Origin: Massilia yuzhufengensis
Lineage (GTDB): Bacteria > Pseudomonadota > Gammaproteobacteria > Burkholderiales > Burkholderiaceae_D
Direction of reading: 5' to 3'
Length of the DNA stretch: 57,483 nucleotides
NCBI RefSeq assembly: GCF_900112225.1
Contig: NZ_FOLD01000035.1
Span: forward strand, 1 to 57,483
Under the pieces are notes generated by a model. It worked only from the letters and a program-made list of their open reading frames with translations, had not been told where the DNA came from and did not search any database. Position numbers and translations under genes: made by a program. Below, piece after piece: positions 24,678 through 35,600 of the stretch. Position 1 is the stretch's first letter, and each line of letters starts with the position of its first letter.

Positions 24678-26990
24678 ATGGATTCGTCATCGGATAAAAA
24701 AGAAGAACTGCGTCAACAACTGCGTGCTGCGGCGCTCGAGTACCACCAGATTCCCCGTCCGGGCAAGATCAGCGTCACCCCGACCAAGGGCCTGCTGAAC
24801 CAGCGCGACCTGGCGCTGGCCTATTCCCCGGGCGTCGCCGCTCCTTGCGAAGAGATCGTCAAGGACCCGGCCAACTCGTTCAAGTACACCGCGCGCGGCA
24901 ATTTGGTCGCCGTCATTACCAACGGCACCGCCGTCCTCGGCCTGGGCAACATCGGCCCGCTGGCATCGAAGCCGGTGATGGAAGGCAAGGGCGTGCTGTT
25001 CAAGAAGTTCGCCGGCATCGACGTGTTCGACATCGAGATCAACGAGAACGATCCGGACAAGCTGGTCGACATCATCGCCTCGCTCGAGCCTACTTTTGGC
25101 GGCATCAACCTGGAAGACATCAAGGCGCCGGAATGCTTCTACATCGAGCGCCAGCTGCGCGAGCGCATGAAGATCCCGGTCTTCCACGATGACCAGCACG
25201 GCACCGCGATCATCGTCGGCGCGGCCATCATCAATGGCCTGAAAGTCGTCGGCAAGGACCTGAAGAACTGCAAGCTGGTGGTCTCCGGCGCCGGCGCGGC
25301 CGCGCTGGCCTGCCTCGACCTGATCGTCGACCTCGGCTTCCCGATCGAGAACATCTTCGTCACCGACCTGGCCGGCGTGGTCTACAAGGGCCGCGCGGAG
25401 CTGATGGACCCGGACAAGGAACGCTTCGCCCAGGACACGCCGCACCGTTCGCTGGCGGAAGTCATTCCCGGCGCCGACATCTTCCTTGGCCTGTCGGCCG
25501 GCGGCGTGCTGAAGCAGGACATGGTCGCGGCGATGGCGCCGAGCCCGCTGATCCTGGCGCTGGCCAACCCGAACCCGGAAATCCTGCCGGAAGACGTGAA
25601 AGCCGTGCGCAGCGACGCCATCATCGCCACTGGCCGTTCGGACTACCCGAACCAGGTCAACAACGTCCTGTGCTTCCCCTACATGTTCCGCGGCGCCCTC
25701 GATTGCGGCGCGACCACCATCACGCGCGACATGGAAATCGCGGTGGTGCATGCGATCGCCGACCTGGCCCATGCCGAGCAGTCGGACATCGTGGCCTCGG
25801 CCTACGGCATCGCCAACCTGTCCTTCGGCCCGGAATACCTGATCCCGATGCCTTTCGATCCGCGCCTGCTGACCCACATCGCGCCGGCGGTGGCCAAGGC
25901 CGCCCAGGACGGCGGCGTGGCGACGCGCCCGATCGCCGACATGGAAGCCTACGCCGAAAGCCTGCAGCAGTTCGTCTACCGCAGCGGCACCTTCATGAAA
26001 CCGCTGTTCTCGGTGGCCAAGAGCACGCCGCTGGAAGCCAAGCGCATCGTCTACGCCGAAGGCGAGGACGAGCGCGTGCTGCGCGCGGTGCAGGTGGTGG
26101 TCGACGAGAAGCTGGCGCGCCCGATCCTGGTCGGCCGTCCGGCGGTGCTGGAAAAACGCATCGAGAAATTCGGCCTGCGCCTGAAACTGGGCCAGCACGT
26201 GGACGTCATCAACCCCGACTTCGACGAGCGCTACCGCGACTACTGGCAGACCTACTACGCGATCGGCATGCGCAAGGGCGTGACCATCGACATGGCCAAG
26301 CTGGAAATGCGCCGCCGCCACACCCTGATCGGCGCCATGATGGTCCACAAGGGCGATGCCGACGGCCTCATTTGCGGCACCTACGGCACCACCCAGATGC
26401 ACCTGCACTACATCGACCAGGTGCTGGGCAAGCGCGCCGGCACCAACGTGTATGCGGCGATGAACTTCCTGATCACCCCGGACCGCCAGCTGGCCATCGT
26501 CGATACCCACGTCAACGAAAACCCCGCTGCCTGCGAACTGGCCGAGATCACCGTGATGGCGGCCGAGGAAATGGAACGCTTCGGCATCCAGCCGCGCGCG
26601 GCCCTGTTGTCGCATTCGAACTTCGGCACCTCCAACAGCGCCTCGGCCCAGAAGATGCGCGCCGTGCTGCCGCTGGTGCAGGCCATGAAGCCGGACCTGG
26701 AAATCGACGGCGAAATGCATGGCGACACCGCGATCGAGGCCAAGGTGCGGATCAAGATCATGCCCGACTCGAAGCTCACCGGCGACGCCAACCTCCTGGT
26801 GATGCCGAACATCGACGCCGCCAACATCTCGTACAACCTGGTCAAGAGCGCGGCCGGCAACGGCATCGCGGTCGGCCCGATCCTGCTCGGCTGTGCCCGC
26901 CCGGTGCACATCCTGACCCCGTCCTCCACCGTGCGCCGCATCGTCAACATGACGGCGCTGTGCGTGGTTGATGCGGTTTCACAACGCTGA
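24678..26990 (+). CDS. maeB: NADP-dependent malic enzyme with C-terminal phosphotransacetylase domain
   Basis: A 770-residue MaeB-type enzyme that decarboxylates malate to pyruvate with NADP+. Residues about 1-430 form the malic enzyme (TPTKGLLNQRDLALAYSPGVAAPC, EDIKAPECFYIE, the dinucleotide loop VVSGAGAAALACLD, ALANPNPEI). Residues about 440-770 are a phosphotransacetylase-like domain, thought to be regulatory in this family (LSHSNFGTSNS, DGEMHGDTA, LVMPNIDAANI). The ATG at 24678 has an AGGAAGG binding site. It is divergent from thiL. A long perfect hairpin follows the stop at 27001-27043. Confidence 0.95.
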   Translation: MDSSSDKKEELRQQLRAAALEYHQIPRPGKISVTPTKGLLNQRDLALAYSPGVAAPCEEIVKDPANSFKYTARGNLVAVITNGTAVLGLGNIGPLASKPVMEGKGVLFKKFAGIDVFDIEINENDPDKLVDIIASLEPTFGGINLEDIKAPECFYIERQLRERMKIPVFHDDQHGTAIIVGAAIINGLKVVGKDLKNCKLVVSGAGAAALACLDLIVDLGFPIENIFVTDLAGVVYKGRAELMDPDKERFAQDTPHRSLAEVIPGADIFLGLSAGGVLKQDMVAAMAPSPLILALANPNPEILPEDVKAVRSDAIIATGRSDYPNQVNNVLCFPYMFRGALDCGATTITRDMEIAVVHAIADLAHAEQSDIVASAYGIANLSFGPEYLIPMPFDPRLLTHIAPAVAKAAQDGGVATRPIADMEAYAESLQQFVYRSGTFMKPLFSVAKSTPLEAKRIVYAEGEDERVLRAVQVVVDEKLARPILVGRPAVLEKRIEKFGLRLKLGQHVDVINPDFDERYRDYWQTYYAIGMRKGVTIDMAKLEMRRRHTLIGAMMVHKGDADGLICGTYGTTQMHLHYIDQVLGKRAGTNVYAAMNFLITPDRQLAIVDTHVNENPAACELAEITVMAAEEMERFGIQPRAALLSHSNFGTSNSASAQKMRAVLPLVQAMKPDLEIDGEMHGDTAIEAKVRIKIMPDSKLTGDANLLVMPNIDAANISYNLVKSAAGNGIAVGPILLGCARPVHILTPSSTVRRIVNMTALCVVDAVSQR

Positions 26991-27000
26991 TCGGTAAATC

Positions 27001-27043
27001 GGCGTCGTCGGGTGGTCGGCGCCGCCGACCACCCGACGACGCC
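27001..27043 (+). terminator. Perfect 20-bp hairpin after maeB
   Basis: Two perfectly complementary 20-base arms (27001-27020 and 27024-27043) around a 3-base loop begin 10 bases after the maeB stop. Only a short CCTTT follows rather than a full T-run, so it may terminate weakly or protect the maeB mRNA 3' end. The remaining gap to 27289 is the gmd leader, with CATAATG near 27151 as a possible -10. Confidence 0.6.
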
Positions 27044-27289
27044 GTCCTTTGCGGGGCGTCAAAGGTGTTTTCCTCCAAATTTCACTGTTTGTCATCGCGC
27101 AAATACAACGGTAACAAACCGTAAGCGGGCGACTTACCCCAGCCGTTTCGGGGCATAATGTCGGGACAAAGTGTTGCTTTTATTGCACCTGTTTCTGCTC
27201 TGCAAGGGTGTGAGCTACTCCCTCTCTGTTACAATCCGGGCTGCCCTGAGTCTGGCTGCCCGCGAGACCATCTTCTAGAACCCAAGAAC

Positions 27290-28333
<1,044 letters not shown>

Positions 28334-28334
28334 C

Positions 28335-29276
28335 ATGGAACGCGTGGCCACGGGTGACATCCCCGCCTTCATCGGCGGGCGGGAAGGCGAGGGACGCCGC
28401 GCGCTCATCACGGGCCTGCGCGGTTTCACCGGCTACTACATGGCGCAGGAACTCAGCGCCGCCGGCTACCGTGTCTATGGCACGGTGATGCCGGGCGAAG
28501 AGCTGGGCCCCGATATCTTCCCGGTCGACCTGTGCGACCGCGAGGCCGTGGCGGCCATGGTGGACGCGGTGCAGCCGGATGTCGTGGCGCACCTGGCCGG
28601 GATCGCCTTCGTGGCCCATACCAACGCCGAACTGATGTACCGCGTCAACGTGGTCGGCACGCGCAACCTGCTCGAGGCCCTGGCCGAAGGCAAGCACCGT
28701 CCCACCAGCGTGCTGCTGGCCTCGTCGGCCAATATCTATGGCAACGCCAGCGTGCCCGTCATCGACGAAAACGTGGCGCCCAGCCCGGCCAACGACTACG
28801 CCGTGAGCAAGCTGGCCATGGAATACATGGCGCGCCTCTGGATGGACAAGCTGCCGATCACCATCGCGCGCCCGTTCAACTACACCGGCATCGGCCAGGC
28901 CGAGAACTTCCTGCTGCCCAAGATCGTCTCCCATTTCCGCCGCAACGAAGCGCGCATCGAATTGGGCAACCTGGCCATCGCGCGCGATTTCTCCGACGTG
29001 CGCATGGTGGCGCGCGCCTACCGCCGCCTGATGGCCGTGGCGCCGGGCGGCGAAGCCTTCAACGTCTGTTCGGGCAGCTCGCATTCGCTGGCCAGCCTGA
29101 TCGACATGATGGGCGACATCGCCGGCTACCGCATCGACGTGCACGTCAACCCGGCCTTTGTCCGCGCCAACGACGTGCTCACGCTCACCGGCAGCAACAG
29201 CAAGCTGACCGCCGTCATCGGCCAGCTCGACCCGACGCCGCTGTCCGAGACGCTGCGCTGGATGTACCAGGCGTGA
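28335..29276 (+). CDS. rmd: GDP-6-deoxy-D-mannose reductase (RMD-like)
   Basis: A 313-residue extended SDR enzyme that would reduce the Gmd product to GDP-D-rhamnose. It shows ALITGLRGFTGYYMAQEL as the nucleotide loop, HLAGIAFVAH, ASSANIYG and NDYAVSKLAME (YxxxK), and ARPFNYTGIGQ. Both position and sequence fit RMD better than the GDP-fucose epimerase/reductase WcaG. It follows gmd by one base and its stop overlaps the GTG start of the next glycosyltransferase (GTGA at 29273-29276), giving a coupled block. Confidence 0.87.
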   Translation: MERVATGDIPAFIGGREGEGRRALITGLRGFTGYYMAQELSAAGYRVYGTVMPGEELGPDIFPVDLCDREAVAAMVDAVQPDVVAHLAGIAFVAHTNAELMYRVNVVGTRNLLEALAEGKHRPTSVLLASSANIYGNASVPVIDENVAPSPANDYAVSKLAMEYMARLWMDKLPITIARPFNYTGIGQAENFLLPKIVSHFRRNEARIELGNLAIARDFSDVRMVARAYRRLMAVAPGGEAFNVCSGSSHSLASLIDMMGDIAGYRIDVHVNPAFVRANDVLTLTGSNSKLTAVIGQLDPTPLSETLRWMYQA

Positions 29277-30415
29277 GCGCAGGCGGTCTTGCCGTCGGAC
29301 TCGGGACGACCATGATCGAACCGGGCCTGACGGGCGGGCGCCTCGACGGCATCGGGGTCTACACCACGGCCCTGCTGCGCCACCTGCCGCGCACCGGCTG
29401 CAGCGTGCTCCCGTATTCCTGGCCGCGCCTGCGCTCGCGCGCCGCCGCCGGCATCAGCATCGGCCAGCCGCTGCCGCAATCCTTCGAAACCGCGTCCCTG
29501 GTCGACCTGGCCACCCCCGGTGCGCACCGCGTGCACATGCCGGCCGACCTGTTCCACGTGACCGACTACCGCATCGTGCGCATGGATTGCCCGGTGGTGG
29601 CAACCCTGCACGACGCGCTGCCGATCAAGTATCCCGAGTGGTGCAATCCGCGCCTGCGCAGCGTCAAGAACTGGCTGCAGCGCAAGGCCACGGCCAAGGC
29701 CGACCATGTCATCGCGCTCTCGCACTTTGCGATCGATGAACTGGTGGAGTGCTTCGGCGTGAACCCGAACCGGGTCTCGGTGGTCTACTGTGGGGTAGAC
29801 GACGAATGGCTCGAGCCGGCCGACCCGCAAGCGGTTTCCGCCACGCTGGCGCACTACCAACTCGATCCTGGCTATTTCCTTACCGTGGGCACGCTGCAGC
29901 CGCGCAAGAATGTCGACCGCCTGCTTGACGCCTGGCTGATGCTGCCGCGCGCGCTGCGCGACGAGCGCGCGCTGGTGGTGGTCGGTGCGCGCGGCTGGCG
30001 CTGCGAAGCGCTGGTGGCGCGGCTGGAAACCGCCCGCGCCGATGGCGAAAACATCGTCTGGCTCAATGCGCTCACCGACCCGGTGCAGCTGCGCCACCTG
30101 TATCTTGGCGCCGGCGTCTTCGTTTTTCCTTCGCTCTACGAAGGCTTTGGCATCCCCATCGTCGAGGCCTTCGCGTCGCGCGTGCCGGTCGTGTCCTCGA
30201 ATGCCAGCTCGCTGCCGGAAGTCACGCTGGGCGCCGCACTGGAAGTCGATCCGCTCGACGCCAGGGCGCTGGCCGACGCCATGCACACCCTTGCCAATGA
30301 CAGCGCCGAACGCGCGCGCTGCATTGCCGCCGGGCGCGAACGCGCCGAACAACTGACATGGCATGCGACCGCACGGCAGACCGCCGACGTGTACCGCGCC
30401 GTGCTTTCGCAGTAA
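29273..30415 (+). CDS. Group 1 (GT4-type) glycosyltransferase, GTG start
   Basis: A 380-residue GT-B transferase. The C-terminal nucleotide-sugar domain has VGTLQPRKNVDRLLDAW, FVFPSLYEGFGIPIVEAFA and VPVVSSNASSLPEV, with the E(x7)E pattern of GT4 enzymes. The N-terminal acceptor half begins GLAVGLGTTMIEPGLTGGRLDGIGVYT. No ATG fits the start; GTG 29273 overlaps the rmd stop as GTGA, so coupled initiation is likely. Next to gmd-rmd it resembles WbpY/WbpZ-type transferases of D-rhamnan (A-band) synthesis and probably uses GDP-D-rhamnose or GDP-mannose; this is inferred from context. Confidence 0.88.
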   Translation: MSAGGLAVGLGTTMIEPGLTGGRLDGIGVYTTALLRHLPRTGCSVLPYSWPRLRSRAAAGISIGQPLPQSFETASLVDLATPGAHRVHMPADLFHVTDYRIVRMDCPVVATLHDALPIKYPEWCNPRLRSVKNWLQRKATAKADHVIALSHFAIDELVECFGVNPNRVSVVYCGVDDEWLEPADPQAVSATLAHYQLDPGYFLTVGTLQPRKNVDRLLDAWLMLPRALRDERALVVVGARGWRCEALVARLETARADGENIVWLNALTDPVQLRHLYLGAGVFVFPSLYEGFGIPIVEAFASRVPVVSSNASSLPEVTLGAALEVDPLDARALADAMHTLANDSAERARCIAAGRERAEQLTWHATARQTADVYRAVLSQ

Positions 30416-30424
30416 GCTTTCAAC

Positions 30425-31594
30425 ATGCGTGTCCTCCATTTTTACAAGACCTATTATCCGGACTCGGTCGGCGGCATCGAACAGGTGATCCGCCAGCTGT
30501 GCGTCGGCACAGGACGCCTGGGCGTGACCAATACGGTCTTGTCGCTGTCGCGCCACAAGGACCTGGCGCCGATCGAGTTCGACGGCCATGCCGTGCACCG
30601 GGTGCCGCTGGACTTCGAGATCGCTTCCAACGCCTGCTCGCTGGCCGCGCTCGGCGCGCTGACGCGCATGGCGCAGCAGGCCGACGTCGTGCACTACCAC
30701 TTCCCCTGGCCCTTCATGGACATGGCGCACTTCATCTCGCGCGTGAAGAAGCCCACCGTGGTCAGCTACCACTCCGACATCGTGCGCCAGAAGCGCCTGC
30801 TGCGCCTGTACCAGCCGCTCAAGCACCGTTTCCTGCGCAGCGTCGACAGCATCGTCGCCGCCTCGCCCAACTACCTGGCCTCGTCGCCGGTGCTGGACCG
30901 CTACCGCGACAAGACCCGCGTCATCACCTATGGCCTGGATAAATCCACCTATCCGGCGGTGGAGCCCTGCCGCCTGGCGCACTGGCGGGCCAAGGTGGGA
31001 CCGAAGTTCTTCCTGTTCGTGGGCGTGCTGCGCTACTACAAGGGACTGCACATCCTGCTCGAAGCGGCCAGGGAGTCGGATTTCCCGATCGTGATCGTCG
31101 GCACCGGGCCGGAAGAACAGGCACTGAAGGATCAGGCGGCGCGGCTGGGATTGACGCACGTGATTTTCACGGGGGCGCTGGACGAAGCCGACAAGGCCGC
31201 GCTGCTCACCCTGTGCTATGCCGTGGCGTTTCCGTCGCACCTGCGTTCGGAAGCCTTCGGGATCTCGCTGCTGGAAGGGGCGATGTACGGCAAGCCGATG
31301 ATCTCCTGCGAGATCGGTACCGGCACCACCTATATCAATCTCGATGGCGAGACCGGGCTGGCGGTGCCGCCGTCCGATCCGCAGGCCCTTGGCCACGCCT
31401 TGCGCACGCTGTGGGACAAGCCGGAGCTGGCGCGCCGCATGGGCGCGCGCGCCGAAGAACGCTATCACGAACTGTTTACGTCGGAACGGATGGCGGCCAG
31501 TTATACGGCGCTGTACCAGGAGCTGGTGGCGCGCAAGGCGACGGCGAACGCCGGCGGAAGCGTGGGACTGGCCGGCCTGCCGCCGACCAGGTAG
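30425..31594 (+). CDS. GT4-type glycosyltransferase (WbpZ-like)
   Basis: A 389-residue GT-B transferase starting MRVLHFYKTYYPDSVGGIEQVI, a start like that of WbpZ-type rhamnosyl/mannosyl transferases. It continues with VVSYHSDIVRQK and the donor-binding half FVGVLRYYKGLHILLEA, VGTGPEE and SEAFGISLLEGAMYGKPMIS. It lies nine bases after the preceding transferase and completes a four-gene set (gmd, rmd, two transferases). The set probably builds a D-rhamnose-containing lipopolysaccharide or capsule. No ABC exporter or polymerase lies here, so the remaining genes must be elsewhere. Confidence 0.88.
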   Translation: MRVLHFYKTYYPDSVGGIEQVIRQLCVGTGRLGVTNTVLSLSRHKDLAPIEFDGHAVHRVPLDFEIASNACSLAALGALTRMAQQADVVHYHFPWPFMDMAHFISRVKKPTVVSYHSDIVRQKRLLRLYQPLKHRFLRSVDSIVAASPNYLASSPVLDRYRDKTRVITYGLDKSTYPAVEPCRLAHWRAKVGPKFFLFVGVLRYYKGLHILLEAARESDFPIVIVGTGPEEQALKDQAARLGLTHVIFTGALDEADKAALLTLCYAVAFPSHLRSEAFGISLLEGAMYGKPMISCEIGTGTTYINLDGETGLAVPPSDPQALGHALRTLWDKPELARRMGARAEERYHELFTSERMAASYTALYQELVARKATANAGGSVGLAGLPPTR

Positions 31595-31607
31595 GCAAAG
31601 CGAGGAG

Positions 31608-32600
31608 TCAGGCCTCGGCCCAGCGCTGCTGCACCGCGCGCACCGCGTCCATCTGCTCCAGGAACAAATCGACCAGCGCCGGATCGAAATGGCGCCCTTT
31701 CTGCTCGCGCAGCAAGTCCAGCGCCTCTTGCTCGCTCCAGGCTTTCTTGTACGGCCGTACCGAGGTCAGTGCGTCGAACACGTCGGCAATCGCCACGATT
31801 CGTCCCACCAGGGGGATGTCGTTGCCGCGCAGCCCGTGCGGATAGCCGCTGCCGTCGTACTTTTCATGGTGGGTCAGCGCGATCTGCGCGGCCAGCGCCA
31901 GCATTCCGCCCTCATGCTCGCCGATGATCTCGGCGCCGATCGTCACATGGCTCTGCATGATCTTCCATTCGTCCGGATCGAGGGGGCCGGGCTTCTGCAG
32001 GATGCGGTCGGGGATGCCGATCTTGCCGACGTCGTGCATCGGCGCGGCGTGCAGCAGGTCGTCGGCCTCGGCTTCGGTCAGGCCGGCGGCGATGCCGAGG
32101 ATGCGCGAGAAGTGGCTCATGCGGATCACATGCAGGCCGGTCTCGTTGTCCTTGTATTCGGCCGCCAGGCCGAGGCGCTGGACGATCTCCAGGCGCGTCG
32201 CACGCAGCTCTTCCATCCGCACCAGCGACAGGTGGGTGCGCACGCGGGCGCGCACGATCGGCGGGCTGACCGGCTTGGTGATGTAGTCCACCGCGCCGGC
32301 CTCGAAGCCTTCCAGCTCGTCGGCGGTGTCGGTCAGTGCGGTCACGAAGATCACCGGGATCGCCGCCGTCTCCGGGTTGGCCTTGAGCGAAGCGCAGACT
32401 TCATAGCCGGACATGCCCGGCATCATCACGTCCAGCAGCACCAGGTCGGGATGTTCCTGGCGCGCCAGCTCGAGCGCGCGTGCGCCGTCCTTGGCGAACA
32501 GCAGGCGATAGTGGTCTTGCAGGATCTGGCGCAGCAACTGCAGGTTGCTGGCCTCGTCGTCGACCGCGAGGATCAGCGGGCGGTTGTTCGGTTGGGTCAT
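31608..32600 (-). CDS. HD-GYP response regulator, probable c-di-GMP phosphodiesterase
   Basis: A 330-residue cytoplasmic response regulator: receiver (Asp57 in LVLLDVMMPG, about 8-122) then an HD-GYP domain (about 140-325). The latter has HVIRMSHFSR, the metal pair in APMHDVGKIGIPD, HHEKYDGSGYPHGLRG with the GYP loop, and IADVFDALTSVRPYK. RpfG-type proteins of this layout hydrolyse c-di-GMP when phosphorylated. The gene starts 47 bases after the MHYT hybrid kinase gene on the same strand, which makes that kinase the likely partner. Confidence 0.93.
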   Translation of the reverse strand: MTQPNNRPLILAVDDEASNLQLLRQILQDHYRLLFAKDGARALELARQEHPDLVLLDVMMPGMSGYEVCASLKANPETAAIPVIFVTALTDTADELEGFEAGAVDYITKPVSPPIVRARVRTHLSLVRMEELRATRLEIVQRLGLAAEYKDNETGLHVIRMSHFSRILGIAAGLTEAEADDLLHAAPMHDVGKIGIPDRILQKPGPLDPDEWKIMQSHVTIGAEIIGEHEGGMLALAAQIALTHHEKYDGSGYPHGLRGNDIPLVGRIVAIADVFDALTSVRPYKKAWSEQEALDLLREQKGRHFDPALVDLFLEQMDAVRAVQQRWAEA

Positions 32601-32647
32601 ACGGTGTGTCCTGGTGCGTCCTGTCGTACTGCTTCAATCCAATGTGC

Positions 32648-35600
32648 CTATTCGCCCAGCGTGGCCATCACGGCTTCCAGCTGCTGCAGGGCGAGGTCGA
32701 ATTCGAAATCGCCGATCGAGCCCTGGACCTGGGCCACGCGCGGCGCCACCGGGTGGCCGGCCAGCGCCGCCGCCAGCCCGGCCAGGGCGGCGTCGTCGAG
32801 GGCGCCGCGGCGCAGGGCTTCCAGCAGCACCCCGCCGGCACGGCGGGCACGGGCCAGGTCGAAGGCGCCCAGCACTTCCGGGGCCAGGGTCGGCGTCACG
32901 CTGCCGGCGCGGATCGCCGCCAGCGCTTCGCCCAGGGCGGCGGTGGAGGCGCCCAGCGCGCTGGCCGCTTCCCGCTCGTCGGTCGGCACCGTGTTGGTGG
33001 CCTGCTCCAGCTTGGACAGCGCGTCCGACAGCTGTTCCAGCCCGACGTTGGCGGCCACGCCGCGCACCTTGTGGGCCAGCATGCGCAGTTCCTGGTGCGA
33101 GCCGCCCGCCGCGTGCAGCTGCAACGTGGTGGCGAGGTCGCCGTACTGGCGGCCGAAGTGGTCGAGCGCCTCGGCATACACGTCGGCCTTGTCGGCCCAG
33201 CGGTGCAGGCCGGCGCGGCGGTTCAGCACTTCGCGCGCCGGGCCCGGGATCTGCACGCCATCCTTGTCGGCCTGCTGCTGGTCCAGGCCCAGCACGCGCG
33301 CGATCTCGTGCGACAGCGTGAACCAGTCAACCGGCTTGGTGGCGAAACCGTCCATGCCCACTTCGACGCTGGCGCGGCGATGTTCGGCCAGCACGCTGGC
33401 GGTCATCGCGATCACCGGCGTGCGGCGGCGGCCGGTCTCGGCTTCATGGGCGCGGATCGCGCGGGTGGCCGACAGGCCGTCGAGCACCGGCATCTGGAAG
33501 TCCATCAGCACCAGGTCGAATTCGCCGGCCTTGGCCTGTTGCACCACGGCGGCGCCGTCGGGCACCGCGGTGAGGGTGTGGCCGCGGCGCGCCATCAGCA
33601 GCTGCAGCAGTTCCAGGTTCTGCGGCACGTCGTCGGCGGCCAGCACGCGCAGCGGCGGCAGCACGGCGGCGCTGCGCACGCGCGGGGCCTGCTGCGCGAA
33701 GCGCGCCAGCACCAGCGGCAGGCGCACGTGGAAGGTGGTGCCCTGACCCGGTTCGCTCTCGGCCCAGATCTTCCCGCCCATCAGCTCGACCAGCTGCTTG
33801 CAGATGGTGGTGCCCAGGCCGGTGCCGCCGAAGCGGCGCGTCATCGAGGCGTCGGCCTGGGTGAACGGGTCGAAGATCGCCTGCAGGCGTTCCGGCGCGA
33901 TGCCGATCCCGGTGTCGCTCACCGACATGCACAGCTGGTCGGCCTCGAAGCCCACGCGCAGGGTCACGGTGCCTTGCGGGGTGAACTTGATCGCGTTGTC
34001 GAGCAGGTTGGTGAGCACCTGGCGCACCCGCAGCTCGTCGCCGCGCAGGCCGGTCGGCAGCGCCGGGTCGTAGTGGATGTCCAGGTGCAGGCCCTTGGCA
34101 CGCGCATTCGCAGCCAGGGTCGAGGACAGCTCGTCGATCAGCGACAGCAGGTTGTAGTCGTTCTGCTCCAGCTCCACCGCGCCTTTTTCCAGCTTGGCGG
34201 TGTCGAGGATTTCGTTGAGCAGGCGCAGCAGGGCGCGGCCGGCGCTGCGGATGGTGTCGAGGTGGCGGCGCTGTTCCTTGTTCAACTCGCCGTCGAGCAG
34301 CACGTCGGTAAAGCCGAGGATGGAATTCATCGGCGTGCGGATTTCGTGGCTCATGTTGGCGACAAACGTCGCGCGCGCGGCGGCGGCCTGCTCGGCCTTG
34401 TCCTTGGCTTCGCGCAGCGCTTCTTCCATCAGGCGGCGCTCGGTGATGTCGAGGATGACGCCGTCGAGCCACTCCACCTCGCCTGCGTCGTTGCGCACGC
34501 CGCTGCCGTTTTCCCACATCCAGCGCACGCTGCCGTCGGCGTGCAGCAGGCGGTATTCGACCAGGTAGGGACGGTCCTCGCGCAGCGCGACCGCCAGTTC
34601 GTCGTTCACGCGCACGCGGTCGGTCGCATGGATCATGGCGCCGAAGGTGCGGCGCGGCGGGTCGCCCAAAAAGTCCGCGGCCGGGAAGCCGGTGACGCGT
34701 TCGACCGCGTCGCTGATGAAAACCATCGGCCAGTCGCCGTCCACGCTGCAGCGGAACGAGATGCCGGGGATGTTGCCGATCAGGGAGCGGAACTGCGCTT
34801 CGCTGGCGTGCAGCGCCTGCATGATGGCGCGCCGTTCGCTGATGTCGGTGATGAAGCAGACGAACAGGTCTTGCTGGCCCAGGCGCGCATGGCCGATCGC
34901 GCGCCGGATCGGCACCATGCCGCCATCCTTGCGCTTGCCCATGATCTCGCTGCTCTTGCTCAGCGCCTCGGTATAGCCGTCGCGCATGATGCCCAGCAGG
35001 CCATTTTGCGATGTGACGTCGTCGTCGGCGATCAACAGGCCGGCATTCTGGCCGACGATCTCGTCGCGCCGCCAGCCGAAGATGCGTTCGGACGAGGCGT
35101 TGAATTCGGTGACGGTGCCGTCGCGCGCGATGGTGATCACGCCGTCCACCGTGGTGGTGAGCAGGGCGCGCATCCAGGCTTCGCTGCGCTGCAGCTCGAG
35201 GAACATCTGGCGGTAGCGCAGCAGGCCGTTGGCGCCGACCACCAGGCCGGTGAAGACCACGGTGATGAGCGAAATGGCGATCGCCAGGAACTCGCTGTTG
35301 GAGGCGCCGCTGCCGCCCGGTTCGACCTGGCCGACGAAGCGCGCAGCCGCCATGCCGGTGTAGTGCATGCCGGCGATGGCGCAGCCCATGACGGTGGCCG
35401 CGATCAGCAGGCGGCGCGATTCGGTGAGCGAGGTAAAGCGTGTCAGGCCGAAGCGCACGCCCAGGGCGATCGTGGCCAGCACCACCGCGACCACGATCGA
35501 CAAGGCGAACATTGCCGGATCGTAGCGCAGCTGCAGCTTCATCTGCATGCCCGCCATGCCCGAATAGTGCATGGCGCCGATGCCGGCGCCGACCACCACG

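Noticed and set aside
24687..26909. A 740-codon minus-strand frame opposite maeB
   Set aside because: Composition is typical of antisense shadow, and the sense strand encodes a full malic enzyme-PTA protein.
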